Assembly (NCBI GenBank): GCA_043777895.1
Contig: JAYWHD010000076.1
Coordinates: 1 to 61,114 of the forward strand
Reading direction: 5' to 3'
DNA length: 61,114 nucleotides
Source of the DNA: JBDLSY01 sp043777895
GTDB lineage: Bacteria; Pseudomonadota; Gammaproteobacteria; Burkholderiales; Burkholderiaceae_C
A program made the position numbers and the translations under genes. The notes under the pieces were generated by a model that had not been told where the DNA came from, ran no database searches, and worked only from the letters and a program-made list of their open reading frames with translations. Shown in pieces: positions 26,768-36,460 of the stretch (positions are counted from its first letter, which is position 1; each line of letters opens with the position of its first letter).

Positions 26768-29068
26768 TTATTGATTTTTATTAGCATCCGTTAGGTTGTT
26801 ATTCAAAATAACGCGCGGTGTCAGGAAGATCAAGAGTTCAGAGCGATTATTAACTTTCTGATTACTTCTAAATAAATTACCAACAAAAGGTAAGTCACCC
26901 AATAAAGGTACTTTAGTAGTCTGTGTACTTTCTTCTTGCGTGTATACGCCACCAATCACTACTGTACCACCATTTTCAACTAAAACTTGTGTTTTAATTT
27001 GTTTAGTATCAATTGCAAAGCCTGATGCTCCAGTGTTTTCGCCCCGTGTATCTTTATTAACTTCTACATCCATAATGACATTGCCTTCTGGTGTAATTTG
27101 TGGGGTTACCTCTAATTTAAGTACTGCTTTTTTAAATGTTGTAGTAGTACCATCTCTAGATGTTACTACATACGGAATTTCTGTTCCAGACTCAATAGTA
27201 GCTTTCATAGAATCAGAGGTTACAACGCGAGGACTAGAAATCACTTTGCCTTTATTATCAGCTTCTAAAGCAGAAATTTCTAAATTAATAAACCGTGTCA
27301 AACCCGAACCAAATAAACTCAATGCAATACTAGCAGGATTAACACCACCTAAACCAGCAGCAGGTAGATTAATGAAGTTACTATTAGCAACATTTGCTTG
27401 TGTTGCTAAACCAAGAGCACTACCGCTAGAATCGGTAGTCTGTGCAGACAAGTCAATAGCCCCTTGTTGATTACCACTGACTGTACCATACAAGCCTGTG
27501 CCTAAAATATTAGTACCAGCACCATAAATTGGTACTTTAACACCATCAATAGTTCGATATTGTGTCGATTTGGCATCATTGAAGCCCAATTTAACACCTA
27601 AATTACGACCAAACCTGTCGTCAGCCTCAACAATACGTGCCTCAATCATCACTTGACGAATAGGAATGTCTATTTTAGACAAAAGCTTCTTTACTTCATC
27701 TAACTTAGCACTAACATCGGTTACAAAAATTTGGTTTGTTCTAGTATCTGCACTCACACTGCCCCGTTGCGATAAAAACCGCGTTATAACTTGTTGATTG
27801 CCAGATAAACTTGAGCCGTTAGATTCATTTAACATTTTTTTGATATCTTCAGCTTTTTGGTATTGCAACTGAAAAACTTCAGAGCGCAGCGGTTCTAAAA
27901 CTGCTAACTGACTAACGCGCTCAAGTTCTAGCTTTTCCTTTGCTAATAACTCTTCACGCGGTGCGATGAGGACAACGTTACCATTTTTACGGCTATCTAA
28001 GCTCTTAGATTGCATCACAATGTCTAAAGCTTGATCCCAAGGTACGTCTTTTAAACGCAAGGTAATTGTACCTTGCACTGTATCGCTAGTGACAATATTT
28101 AAATTAGTAAAATCGGCAAATACCTGCAATAAATTGCGTACTTCAATATTTTGAAAATTCAGACTTAATTTATCGCCTTTATAACCAAATTTAACACCCT
28201 GAACTAATTTGTTTGAATCCTCTTTGACCGCACGAACCTCTACAACAATCCGGTTATCAGCTTGATACGCAGAATACTCAAATACACCTTTAGGATCTAA
28301 GGTAATACGTGTTGTTGAGCCGTCCATAATACTGGTTATACGCTGTACTGGTGTAGCGAAATCAGTAACATCTAGTTTACGACGCAGACGTTCGGGCAAA
28401 GTAGTAGAGTCTATATCTAACACCAAGAGAGCACCCTGTAGACGCACATTCATTGCTGAAGAACCATCAACTAAATCAACAACTAGGCGTGCTGCACCAT
28501 CTTCAGAGCGACGGAAATCTATATTTTTAATTTCACGGGAGGGCAAAGCAGAAGTATTTTTATTTATACTGGTCGTGTTGATAACGGGCTGTACTAGGGC
28601 TGACTGAGTAGTAGATGATGCTAACGAAGTATTATTTGGTAAAGTAAATAATACAGTTATATTATTGCCTTGAGTATTAATTTTATAAGGTAAATTACGG
28701 TTCAAGTTAATAACGGCTCGGGTTTTACCCCCTGATTGAGCCAAAAAGACAGGCTTTTGCTCATTAAAAATATCAAAGTTAATATTGCTTTTAAGAAACT
28801 CATTCGCAGTATTAGGAAAATCTAATACTAAACGGGTAGGATTAGTTAGTAAAAAAGAAGATACGGGGGCTGACCAAGGCTTTTTTAATTTAAATACTAA
28901 CTGTACCTGACTTGTATCTAAGCGAGATGTCGTTACATCTAACAAAACATTGGGCGTATTTAACTCTGCAAAGGCAACTAAAGGCGCGAAGAAGTACATT
29001 AGCAGTAGTGCTAAAGTAACTACTATTTGTTTAGTATTGTGTTTGATTAGATTGATGCTGTTGATCAT
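26768..29068 (-). CDS. pilQ: Type IV pilus secretin PilQ
   Basis: PilQ forms the outer-membrane channel for the type IV pilus and for DNA uptake. The 766-residue protein has a signal peptide (residues about 15-35), two AMIN domains (about 40-290), an STN/N0 domain (LSLNFQNIEVRNLLQVFADF), secretin_N, and a C-terminal secretin domain with VPLLGDLPFVGNLFR near residue 735. It is last in the leftward pilMNOPQ operon, with an 88-base gap after pilP. Confidence 0.97.
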   Translation of the reverse strand: MINSINLIKHNTKQIVVTLALLLMYFFAPLVAFAELNTPNVLLDVTTSRLDTSQVQLVFKLKKPWSAPVSSFLLTNPTRLVLDFPNTANEFLKSNINFDIFNEQKPVFLAQSGGKTRAVINLNRNLPYKINTQGNNITVLFTLPNNTSLASSTTQSALVQPVINTTSINKNTSALPSREIKNIDFRRSEDGAARLVVDLVDGSSAMNVRLQGALLVLDIDSTTLPERLRRKLDVTDFATPVQRITSIMDGSTTRITLDPKGVFEYSAYQADNRIVVEVRAVKEDSNKLVQGVKFGYKGDKLSLNFQNIEVRNLLQVFADFTNLNIVTSDTVQGTITLRLKDVPWDQALDIVMQSKSLDSRKNGNVVLIAPREELLAKEKLELERVSQLAVLEPLRSEVFQLQYQKAEDIKKMLNESNGSSLSGNQQVITRFLSQRGSVSADTRTNQIFVTDVSAKLDEVKKLLSKIDIPIRQVMIEARIVEADDRFGRNLGVKLGFNDAKSTQYRTIDGVKVPIYGAGTNILGTGLYGTVSGNQQGAIDLSAQTTDSSGSALGLATQANVANSNFINLPAAGLGGVNPASIALSLFGSGLTRFINLEISALEADNKGKVISSPRVVTSDSMKATIESGTEIPYVVTSRDGTTTTFKKAVLKLEVTPQITPEGNVIMDVEVNKDTRGENTGASGFAIDTKQIKTQVLVENGGTVVIGGVYTQEESTQTTKVPLLGDLPFVGNLFRSNQKVNNRSELLIFLTPRVILNNNLTDANKNQ

Positions 29069-29156
29069 TTTTCTGCTTCCTGTAACCGCTAAAATATGGA
29101 TTTTTAAGTTTTAAATTAACAACTGATACTAATAAAATTGATGGTCAGTAAATCAG

Positions 29157-29762
29157 CTATTTTTTAGATTCAATTAACGTCTCTTTTGGAGCGATAGTCA
29201 ATGGTAATTTACTATCGCGTTTTACCCACACACCAGAAGCGTCTTGAACTAGCTCTTTAAAAGATACTTCTTGCTCAGTGATTCCAACGATTTTTCCAAA
29301 ATCCTGACCGATATATTCACCTAATACTGCATTAAATAAGACTCCAGAAGCTGATAAAATAGCCGTTGGCTTACTCTTTTGCATCATAAATCCTACCATT
29401 TTAATCGCGTCTAGTGGATAAGATTCCAATACATCACGCTTACGCGATAAATCTGGCTTCATTGCACTACTATTTGTACCAACTCGTAGACGGTCTAAAA
29501 CACGTTTTAGTTTTAACTCATCAAACGGGTCATCAGCCGCAAAAGCTTCATAGGAAGCAGAGACAAAAACTTTCGGTGCGGTTACAGAAGCGATGGTACT
29601 AGGTGTTAACTTTCTTTGCTCTTGCATCCATTCTTCTAACTCATTTTGTTCAATTTCACCACAAGCAGCAAGCATAAGTATGGAAACTAACACGATAAAC
29701 CTAGATAAAAAACTAGGCTTTGGCAGACTTATAGTACTATTTATCAAGTTAAGGACATTCAT
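29157..29762 (-). CDS. pilP: Type IV pilus assembly lipoprotein PilP
   Basis: A 201-residue lipoprotein that links the inner-membrane PilNO pair to PilQ. Signal and lipobox MLAACGE (Cys near residue 34), then a flexible acidic segment, then the PilP beta domain (KMVGFMMQ, LFNAVLGEYIGQDFGKIVGI, VQDASGVWVKRDSKL). Its start overlaps the pilO stop by four bases (ATGA). Confidence 0.95.
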   Translation of the reverse strand: MNVLNLINSTISLPKPSFLSRFIVLVSILMLAACGEIEQNELEEWMQEQRKLTPSTIASVTAPKVFVSASYEAFAADDPFDELKLKRVLDRLRVGTNSSAMKPDLSRKRDVLESYPLDAIKMVGFMMQKSKPTAILSASGVLFNAVLGEYIGQDFGKIVGITEQEVSFKELVQDASGVWVKRDSKLPLTIAPKETLIESKK

Positions 29763-30499
29763 TTTGATGCCTCTTTATTATTTTTTAGACTATTAATTTT
29801 AGCAACCTCTTCTGGGTCTAAGTAGCGAAAAGTTTTAGCAATAGCTTCCATGGTCAAAACAGTATTACTGATATTTGCAGCAGGTAAAAGTACATTATTA
29901 CTCAAAGGTGTATTTGAAGAAACCACAGGGTTAGGGGGGCTTTGATTACCTAAACTTGGCTGAGCTGTAAGGTTAATATTATTTAGAGTTACAATCCTAG
30001 GTAAAGCAGACAGATCAGCGGCAAAGCTGGCTAATTTATGGTAAGAACCAGATATTTTCAAAGTAATTGGGACTTCAGCATAGTAGTTTTCAATTATATT
30101 TGGGTTAGGCTTAAATACTTCAAACTGAAGGCCTTTGCTTATACCAGCGTAATTTATGTCGGACAACAAGCGATCCATCTCTGTTTTGTTGGGGAGTTGC
30201 CTTTCTAAGTTTACTACATAAGCAGTTACTTGTACCTTTTGCTCTTTCAGTTTATCTAGATTAACAGCCTTAATTAACCTCTGTTTATAATCTGATTTTA
30301 AAGCTTCTTCTTTTTGCGTAATAACACTTAACTCAGTTATTTTATCATCTAATACAAAAAACCAGCCTAAAAAACAGATAGATAGGAATATCATTACTAG
30401 TAGTGATATTTTAGGGGCACTTGGCCAAGTACCAATTTCTTTCCAGTTTAGGTCATCAAACTGAGAGGAGAGAGAACGTAAGTTAATATTAATGTCCAT
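29759..30499 (-). CDS. pilO: Type IV pilus inner-membrane protein PilO
   Basis: A 246-residue bitopic membrane protein: cytoplasmic N-terminus, one helix (ISLLVMIFLSICFLGWFFVL, about 30-50), coiled coil, then the periplasmic ferredoxin-like PilO domain (YAEVPITLKISGSYHKLASF). The frame extends to 30556, but ATG 30499 (MDININLRSLSSQ) has AGGAG 9 bases upstream and matches the family start. It partners PilN. Confidence 0.94.
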   Translation of the reverse strand: MDININLRSLSSQFDDLNWKEIGTWPSAPKISLLVMIFLSICFLGWFFVLDDKITELSVITQKEEALKSDYKQRLIKAVNLDKLKEQKVQVTAYVVNLERQLPNKTEMDRLLSDINYAGISKGLQFEVFKPNPNIIENYYAEVPITLKISGSYHKLASFAADLSALPRIVTLNNINLTAQPSLGNQSPPNPVVSSNTPLSNNVLLPAANISNTVLTMEAIAKTFRYLDPEEVAKINSLKNNKEASK

Positions 30500-30509
30500 A
30501 AATAAACTC

Positions 30510-31175
30510 CTACGGATTATTTGGTGCAAAATCAGTGCCTTTTGTAGGCAAACCAACAGCCACAGGTGTATTGCTTACTAAATTAGGGGCGACTTTCCTA
30601 TTAGGTTTTACTAGCACGGATATGGTGAACTCATATACTTTATCTGTAGCCTTTGAACCTGTATTAAGTGTCATTAGCTTACTTTCTACAAGGGTAGGCT
30701 TTTCTAGCCATTCGCTACGGTCGGTAAAGTTACGGAGCATTTCAGAAATTCTCTCTTGAGTTTGAGCGACACCACCAATCATAATCAATTTAGAATCTTG
30801 CTTAATTGTTTTAAGGTATATCCCTTCAGGGACAAAGCTGGTTAGCTCCTGAAAGATATAAACGGGTAAATTTCTGTCTGATTGTAAATCTTCTACTGCT
30901 TTTTGCCTAGCCTTCAAATCCTCTATTTCTGATTCTAACGTTGAGATTTGTGCAATTTCTTGGTCTAGTAAACTTATTTTTGAACCAATAAAATCATTAC
31001 GTGTTTTTTGTGCATCAATCCGAGTGTTAACAAGCTGCCAAAAAAACAAGGTTAGGCAACACGCCAGTAGGGCTGATAAAAATGAGCGTGTAAAAAACTC
31101 TTTTTCTCGCACCTCTTTTAATGCTTCACGGTGAGGCATTAAATTAATTTTAATAAGATTTTTATACATAGCCAT
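30510..31175 (-). CDS. pilN: Type IV pilus inner-membrane protein PilN
   Basis: A 221-residue protein starting with the short conserved cytoplasmic segment (MAMYKNLIKINLMPHREA) that binds PilM. One membrane helix (SFLSALLACCLTLFFWQLV) follows, then a coiled coil and the PilN domain (LTSFVPEGIYLKTIKQD). AAGGGA lies upstream of ATG 31175. Gaps to pilM and pilO are about 10 bases each. Confidence 0.95.
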   Translation of the reverse strand: MAMYKNLIKINLMPHREALKEVREKEFFTRSFLSALLACCLTLFFWQLVNTRIDAQKTRNDFIGSKISLLDQEIAQISTLESEIEDLKARQKAVEDLQSDRNLPVYIFQELTSFVPEGIYLKTIKQDSKLIMIGGVAQTQERISEMLRNFTDRSEWLEKPTLVESKLMTLNTGSKATDKVYEFTISVLVKPNRKVAPNLVSNTPVAVGLPTKGTDFAPNNP

Positions 31176-31186
31176 ACTTATTTCCC

Positions 31187-32263
31187 TTAATCATCAAACG
31201 CACGCATTGCTAATCCACACACTACACTCAATTGAGCAGCATCGCGTTCTATTTGACGCACATTGACGCGTTTATTAAACGAGTAACCATGTATTGGTGA
31301 AAACAAAACCACAGGCACTTGTGTCATGTGTGTGATTGCATCTGCTAGACCTGGTAGTGGTGAAGAACCGCCACCTAAAAGTAGCTGATCTACACGGTTA
31401 TAGGGCGTAGAAGTATAAAAAAGTTGTAAGCTTCGTGCAACTGTTTGAGCCGTATCTTGTAAAAATGGTTTTAGTAGACGCTGTGTATAGTCAGCTGGCA
31501 ATTCAACAGTACGCTTTTTAGCTTCAGCTTCTTCAAGAGTTAATGAATACTGTTTAGATATATCTAAAGTCAGCTGATGGCCCCCAAAATTTTGCTCACG
31601 TTGGAATAAAATTTCATCATCCTTAACTACTGTTAAGGTCGTTGTCATTGCACCAATGTCTAGGTGAGCTAGAATCAGTCCTTTTCCTTGCTTAGGCATT
31701 GCTTTAGCAGATTGAGCTACACAGCGCTGAATGCAGTAAGATTCAACGTCTATTAATGTAGGTACTAATCCCATGGCTTCTATCACATTGATTCTGCCAT
31801 CAATCTGTTCTCTACGGCCTGCTACTAACAGTACATTAGAATCAATACCATTTTTATTTAAACCCAACTTACAAAAATCAAATCTAACTTCTTCTAGTGG
31901 AAACGGAATATGAATATTTGCTTCAGACTCTATTTGCTCTTGTATAAAGCGATCTGAAAAATCAGAGGGATACGTTAACATTCTTGTTGTTACGGATTGC
32001 ATTGGCATTGCTAAAGCTACATTACGTACATTAGCGCCACTACGACTAATGCAGCGACCAAGTGCCTCAACTACTACCGGTAACTTTTCAATTACGCCAT
32101 TGACTAATACACCCTTAGGCAGAGACGCCGAAGCATAAGCAGAGATTTCATAAGTTTTACCTACGCAATCAAGCTGCAATATTTTAACGGAAGTCGAGGT
32201 AATATCAACCGCTGTTAAAGCATTGTGTCTTTTAAATAACGAGCTAATGATACCTAATGACAT
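31187..32263 (-). CDS. pilM: Type IV pilus assembly ATPase-like protein PilM
   Basis: A 358-residue actin-like (FtsA-fold) cytoplasmic protein, first gene of pilMNOPQ. The N-terminus LTAVDITSTSVKILQL is the phosphate-1 motif. LDIGAMTTTLTVVKDDE is phosphate-2. LLLGGGSSPLPGLADAI is the adenosine-binding region. A ponA-type gene, often divergent from pilM, is absent; a short-chain dehydrogenase gene takes that place. Confidence 0.96.
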   Translation of the reverse strand: MSLGIISSLFKRHNALTAVDITSTSVKILQLDCVGKTYEISAYASASLPKGVLVNGVIEKLPVVVEALGRCISRSGANVRNVALAMPMQSVTTRMLTYPSDFSDRFIQEQIESEANIHIPFPLEEVRFDFCKLGLNKNGIDSNVLLVAGRREQIDGRINVIEAMGLVPTLIDVESYCIQRCVAQSAKAMPKQGKGLILAHLDIGAMTTTLTVVKDDEILFQREQNFGGHQLTLDISKQYSLTLEEAEAKKRTVELPADYTQRLLKPFLQDTAQTVARSLQLFYTSTPYNRVDQLLLGGGSSPLPGLADAITHMTQVPVVLFSPIHGYSFNKRVNVRQIERDAAQLSVVCGLAMRAFDD

Positions 32264-32713
32264 AATATTATTGTGTGTGTAAAAGCGTACGACCGCTTAT
32301 TAGGGGTTTAAGTTTAAATTATAGTTGTATTAATATGTTATAGCCGTACTTATTTAATCTATTTAAACAAGTAGTGATTAAATATTTAGTTAATTAAAGA
32401 TTTTGAAGGTTTAAAAACTTTCAAGTAAGCTTACAATTTGATACTTTTAATTATTTGTATGCTACTTATATTTTTTGTACTTCAAGTAATTACACTCTAA
32501 TTAATTGTAACAATTATATTACTAACTAACTAACTAACTATAATTAAACCTCAAAACGAAAATAAAAGCAAAGTGATTTTTTATTGTCATAGAAGATAAT
32601 TTAATTTACAGTAGATGTTTTATATATACTTATATGTTTTTTATATTTTTTAAGGCTTAGACAATATATTTTTAGTGATTTTGAAAAACCTAATATTTAA
32701 TAATAAATTAAGC
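32264..32713. other. Divergent intergenic region between pilM and the SDR gene, no gene seen
   Basis: About 450 bases, AT-rich. It holds a short (TAAC)n run near 32521-32540 and must carry promoters for the pil operon (leftward) and the SDR gene (rightward), but no convincing pair of -35/-10 boxes stands out from the AT background. Confidence 0.45.
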
Positions 32714-33490
32714 ATGAACATACACACACAACTGTTTTATCAAACGCCTTTAACTGTTGTTTTAGCAGGTGCAAACGGTGCTATTGGTCAAGCAATGATT
32801 AAACAATTATTGCTTATGCCCCACACTGTTCAAATATATGCGTTGAGCCGAATACCCTTAAAACATGATTTTCTTGATGATAGAGTCACACATATTCTTT
32901 GTGATATTACAAAAAAAGATGACTTAATTCGTTTAAGTACCCAGCTAAATGATGACTGTGCGTGTGTCAATGTTTTATTAAATACCATAGGATTACTGCA
33001 TCAGCAGGCTACAAAGACCACTAACTTACTAAAGCCTGAAAAAGCATTGTCACAATTAAGCCTTGAGTCACTAGAAACTAGCTTTTCAGTCAATACTTTT
33101 GCGCCCATTTTATTATTAAAAGCTGTGTTACCCAGTATGCCTAAACAGGCATCGGTATGGATTGCTAATTTATCCGCACGTGTTGCTAGTATTAGCGATA
33201 ACCAATTAGGCGGTTGGTATAGTTACCGTGCTGCTAAGGCAGCACAAAATCAGCTATTTAAAACAGTCGCTATTGAATTAAAACGTACACACACACATGC
33301 TATTTGCTTACAATTACACCCCGGAACGGTTGATTCGGCACTCAGTAAGCCGTTTCAAAATGGGGTTATTGAAGGAAAATTGTTTACACCAGCCTATTCA
33401 GCACAGTGTTTATTAACCGTTATTGCCAGTAAAACGGTACAAGACACAGGCAGTTTTTGGGATTGGGATAATCAGTCTATTTCTTGGTAA
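32714..33490 (+). CDS. Short-chain dehydrogenase/reductase (CsgA/C-factor-like)
   Basis: A 258-residue SDR. The cofactor glycine motif is VVLAGANGAIGQAM (TGxxxGxG-like), the NNAG-equivalent is LNTIGLLHQ, and the catalytic Tyr-x3-Lys is in YSYRAAKAAQNQ. The C-terminal QLHPGTVDSALSKPF matches C-factor-type SDRs. The frame opens at GTG 32675, but ATG 32714 (MNIHTQLFYQ) is the likelier start. Substrate unknown. Confidence 0.88.
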   Translation: MNIHTQLFYQTPLTVVLAGANGAIGQAMIKQLLLMPHTVQIYALSRIPLKHDFLDDRVTHILCDITKKDDLIRLSTQLNDDCACVNVLLNTIGLLHQQATKTTNLLKPEKALSQLSLESLETSFSVNTFAPILLLKAVLPSMPKQASVWIANLSARVASISDNQLGGWYSYRAAKAAQNQLFKTVAIELKRTHTHAICLQLHPGTVDSALSKPFQNGVIEGKLFTPAYSAQCLLTVIASKTVQDTGSFWDWDNQSISW

Positions 33491-33548
33491 TAAACACCTT
33501 AATAAGCAATTTATTTAAACTATTTATTTAAACTATTTAATGAGCCGT

Positions 33549-34250
33549 TTATTTGAGAACCTTTTCTAAAGTAGGCAATATAGTTGATAAAATTAATGGC
33601 TGTGCCGCTGCTGTCGGATGAATGCGGTCTGACTGAAAGTACGCCATATTTTCAGCAAAATCTTTAAAAATGAAAGGCGTAACATTAACACTGTTTGCCT
33701 TAGCTAATTGACCATATAAACCGTTAAATGTTTGGGTGTAGCGACTACCATAATTAGGGGGAATTTGCATAGGTAACAATATTACCTGTGCATTGGCTTT
33801 TTTGCTTACAGACAACATAGCCTCAAAATTACTTTTAGTCTGTGCTAATGGTAGCCCCCGTAACGCATCATTTCCGCCTAATTCAATGACTACAATGGCT
33901 GGTTTATATTGCTTAAGTAAAGCAGGTAAACGCTGAACACCGCCTGCTGTAGTATCACCACTCAAACTAGCATTTTGAACACGGTACTGGGCGTGTGTAC
34001 GGTTATGGCTGCGGACTAATTTTGATGCAAGCAATGCGACCCAGCCTTGTGATGGCGACAAACCATAAGCCGATGAAATACTATCTCCTAATATTAAAAT
34101 TGTTTTAGTACTGTTTGTTGTATTTGTTGTACTTAAATTAATATTAGTTAATTGATTGTTTTGATTATTTTTACTATTTACCGAAGTAAACATAAACAAC
34201 GAAACCGATAAAATAGATAGAGTCAATAAATTGCATTTTGATAATCGCAT
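33549..34250 (-). CDS. tesA: SGNH-family arylesterase/lysophospholipase (TesA-like)
   Basis: A 233-residue periplasmic hydrolase with a signal peptide (residues 1-26). The SGNH blocks are complete: block I ILGDSISSAYG with the nucleophile Ser, block II NASLSGDTTAGG, block III IELGGNDALRG, and block V DRIHPTAAAQ with the His. Between signal and enzyme lies an Asn/Thr-rich low-complexity segment (about residues 26-51). It acts as a thioesterase, protease I or lysophospholipase in relatives. Confidence 0.93.
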   Translation of the reverse strand: MRLSKCNLLTLSILSVSLFMFTSVNSKNNQNNQLTNINLSTTNTTNSTKTILILGDSISSAYGLSPSQGWVALLASKLVRSHNRTHAQYRVQNASLSGDTTAGGVQRLPALLKQYKPAIVVIELGGNDALRGLPLAQTKSNFEAMLSVSKKANAQVILLPMQIPPNYGSRYTQTFNGLYGQLAKANSVNVTPFIFKDFAENMAYFQSDRIHPTAAAQPLILSTILPTLEKVLK

Positions 34251-34306
34251 TTACTTTCCTAATTTAGTTTAGTTTAATATTTTTATATTTTTATATTTTA
34301 AAATAC

Positions 34307-36196
34307 TTAAAATGCCTCTACACTTAGTGCTAAAGTGCTGTCTGCCCCATTGATAATGGACTCACACCATACCTTTGTACGAGGCAAAATGTGCTGGGCA
34401 TAAAATAAGCTTGTAGCCACTTTTGCAGTCATAAAATCTGCAGTGTGCGTGTCAGTTCCTTGTGGATTTTGTAAGGCAAACAATGCTGCCCGCCCTAATT
34501 GCCAAGCCGCCAACACATTACCCACCAACATAGTATAAGGCACACTACCCGCATAAACTTTTGCAGGTGATAACTTATTGTATTTTAAAACAAAGTTCAA
34601 TGCGGCTTCAAAATCGTTTAGTGAATGGTCTAAAGCTTGGGCAATTAACTGTGCATCAATACCATAATTCATTAAATCATTTTTAGTAGACCTTATTTGA
34701 GTCATAATAGTTTTAGCCATAGACCCTTGATTACGCACTGTTTTGCGGGAGATAAAATCATTAGCTTGAATCGCTGAAGTGCCTTCATAAATTGTCAAAA
34801 TTTTCGCATCTCGATAATACTGTGCAACATCACTGCCTTCAATAAACCCTAAACCTCCATAAACTTGTACTGCTAAACCCGTTACTTCTATACACATTTC
34901 AGTACTATACGTTTTAATAAGTGGCACAGTAAATTCATATACTATTTGTGCTTGGTGGCGTGTAGCTTCATCTGAATGATGACGGGATTTGTCGTATTCA
35001 GCCCCCGCATACAGTGCCATAGCACGACACCCTTCAATTAAAGCACGCATAGTCATCAACATACGGCGTATATCAGGGTGATGAATAATACTAGCGTCTA
35101 CAGATGATTCACCGATAGCCCGACCTTGGATACGGCTTTTAGCATAATCAACGGCTGATTGATACGCTCTTTGTGCCAATGCAACACCCTGAATACCGAC
35201 TGCATAACGCGCACTGTTCATCATAATAAACATATATTCTAAGCCGTAGTGTTCTTGCCCCACTAAATAAGCGATAGCCCCTTTTCCCACCTCTCCTTGA
35301 TTATCACCAAATACTAGCGTTGCAGTTGGGCTGGCTTTAATACCTAGCTTGTGTTCTAAGCCCATACAAAAAACATCATTACGTTTATTTAGTGGGTATA
35401 CATTGCCTATATTATTCTTATGTATATTATCAATATGTGTATTATCAATATGTGTATTATTAGTATTTGTATTGTTATCAGTCAAAAATTTTGGCACAAT
35501 AAATAAACTAATGCCTTTAATGCCTTCTGGGGCATTGGGTGTTCTGGCCAATACTAAATGAATAATATTTTCAGCCATATCGTGTTCACCATAGGTGATA
35601 AATATTTTCTGCCCATACAAACGATAGCTGTTATGTTCATCTACTTGGGGAATCGCTTGCGTGCGTATCGCTGATAAATCACTGCCTGCTTGCGATTCAG
35701 TTAAATTCATCGTCCCAGTCCATTGACCCGATATTAACTTAGGCAAATAAACATTTTTCTGTGCATCGCTGCCAGCAATTAGTAAAGCTTCAATCGCCCC
35801 ATCTGTTAGTAAAGGACACAAAGCAAAACTTAAATTAGCAGCGTTCAGTATCTCGGCAGATGCAGCAGCAATTAACTTAGGCAAGCCTTGCCCACCATAT
35901 TTAATCGGGTGTTGTAAACCTTGCCACCCTGATTCAGAAAATTGTTTAAATGCTGCCGCAAAACCTTCAGTTGTTTTAACCGTTTTATCGGCTCTATTAA
36001 ACTGGCTTGGAGATTTGTCGCCTAAAGCATTTAAAGGGGCAATTATTTGCTCATTAAATTTAGCACACGCGTCTAATATGCCGTGTGCGGTATCATAGCT
36101 TGCATCGGCAAGTGTATTGATTTTAGACAATTGGTCAATATTGCCAATGACTTGAATATTAAACAATAAATCTTGAAGCGGTGCGCGAAAATTCAT
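34307..36196 (-). CDS. Acyl-CoA dehydrogenase with C-terminal extension
   Basis: A 629-residue flavoprotein of the large acyl-CoA dehydrogenase type that has the AcdH C-terminal domain (DUF4974-like region in long homologues, about residues 490-629). FAD/substrate motifs are GTMNLTESQAGSDLS, YGQKIFITYGEHD, and the catalytic-base region AVQVYGGLGFIEGSDVAQYYRDAKILTIYEGTS, read here as QVYGGLGFIEG and RDAKILTIYEG. A repeat-encoded Asn/His/Ile/Thr-rich insert (about residues 237-265) interrupts a loop. Its electrons would go to the ETF whose beta subunit is at 7005. Confidence 0.93.
   Translation of the reverse strand: MNFRAPLQDLLFNIQVIGNIDQLSKINTLADASYDTAHGILDACAKFNEQIIAPLNALGDKSPSQFNRADKTVKTTEGFAAAFKQFSESGWQGLQHPIKYGGQGLPKLIAAASAEILNAANLSFALCPLLTDGAIEALLIAGSDAQKNVYLPKLISGQWTGTMNLTESQAGSDLSAIRTQAIPQVDEHNSYRLYGQKIFITYGEHDMAENIIHLVLARTPNAPEGIKGISLFIVPKFLTDNNTNTNNTHIDNTHIDNIHKNNIGNVYPLNKRNDVFCMGLEHKLGIKASPTATLVFGDNQGEVGKGAIAYLVGQEHYGLEYMFIMMNSARYAVGIQGVALAQRAYQSAVDYAKSRIQGRAIGESSVDASIIHHPDIRRMLMTMRALIEGCRAMALYAGAEYDKSRHHSDEATRHQAQIVYEFTVPLIKTYSTEMCIEVTGLAVQVYGGLGFIEGSDVAQYYRDAKILTIYEGTSAIQANDFISRKTVRNQGSMAKTIMTQIRSTKNDLMNYGIDAQLIAQALDHSLNDFEAALNFVLKYNKLSPAKVYAGSVPYTMLVGNVLAAWQLGRAALFALQNPQGTDTHTADFMTAKVATSLFYAQHILPRTKVWCESIINGADSTLALSVEAF
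35420..35485. repeat. 15-bp in-frame tandem repeat within the acyl-CoA dehydrogenase gene
   Basis: Units related to ATTATCAATATGTGT encode N-T-H-I-D and variants on the minus strand. The unit length is a multiple of three, so the frame is kept. Confidence 0.8.
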
Positions 36197-36314
36197 AATG
36201 ACATTCCATTAAAATAAGATTTTATGAATATTAAATAGTATTTAATAAAATAGACTTCTTTCAACTATTAAGAATATATTTAGTCTATTTATTAAGCTTT
36301 AAAACTTAAAGTTT

Positions 36315-36392
36315 GAATCAAGATTTTCAGAATTTAAGGATTTTAAAGATTTCAAATCCTGTTTTATCCTTTAATCTTAAAAATCCTGATTC
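36315..36392. repeat. AATC-type palindromic repeat, full copy
   Basis: A 27-base left arm beginning GAATCAAGATTTTCAG pairs with a right arm ending AAAAATCCTGATTC, with about six mismatches and a 24-base loop. Related copies are at 54921-54974 and 16793-16855. It lies between the divergent acyl-CoA dehydrogenase and antiporter genes. Confidence 0.78.
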
Positions 36393-36460
36393 TAAGCATT
36401 ATTTATAGAATAAACCGCTTTTAAAATTAAAGCTTTCCTCAATAAAGTAATCCTATAACG

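Noticed and set aside
35349..35561. Plus-strand ORF with ICVLSICVL repeats
   Set aside because: It is the antisense reading of the 15-bp tandem repeat within the acyl-CoA dehydrogenase gene.
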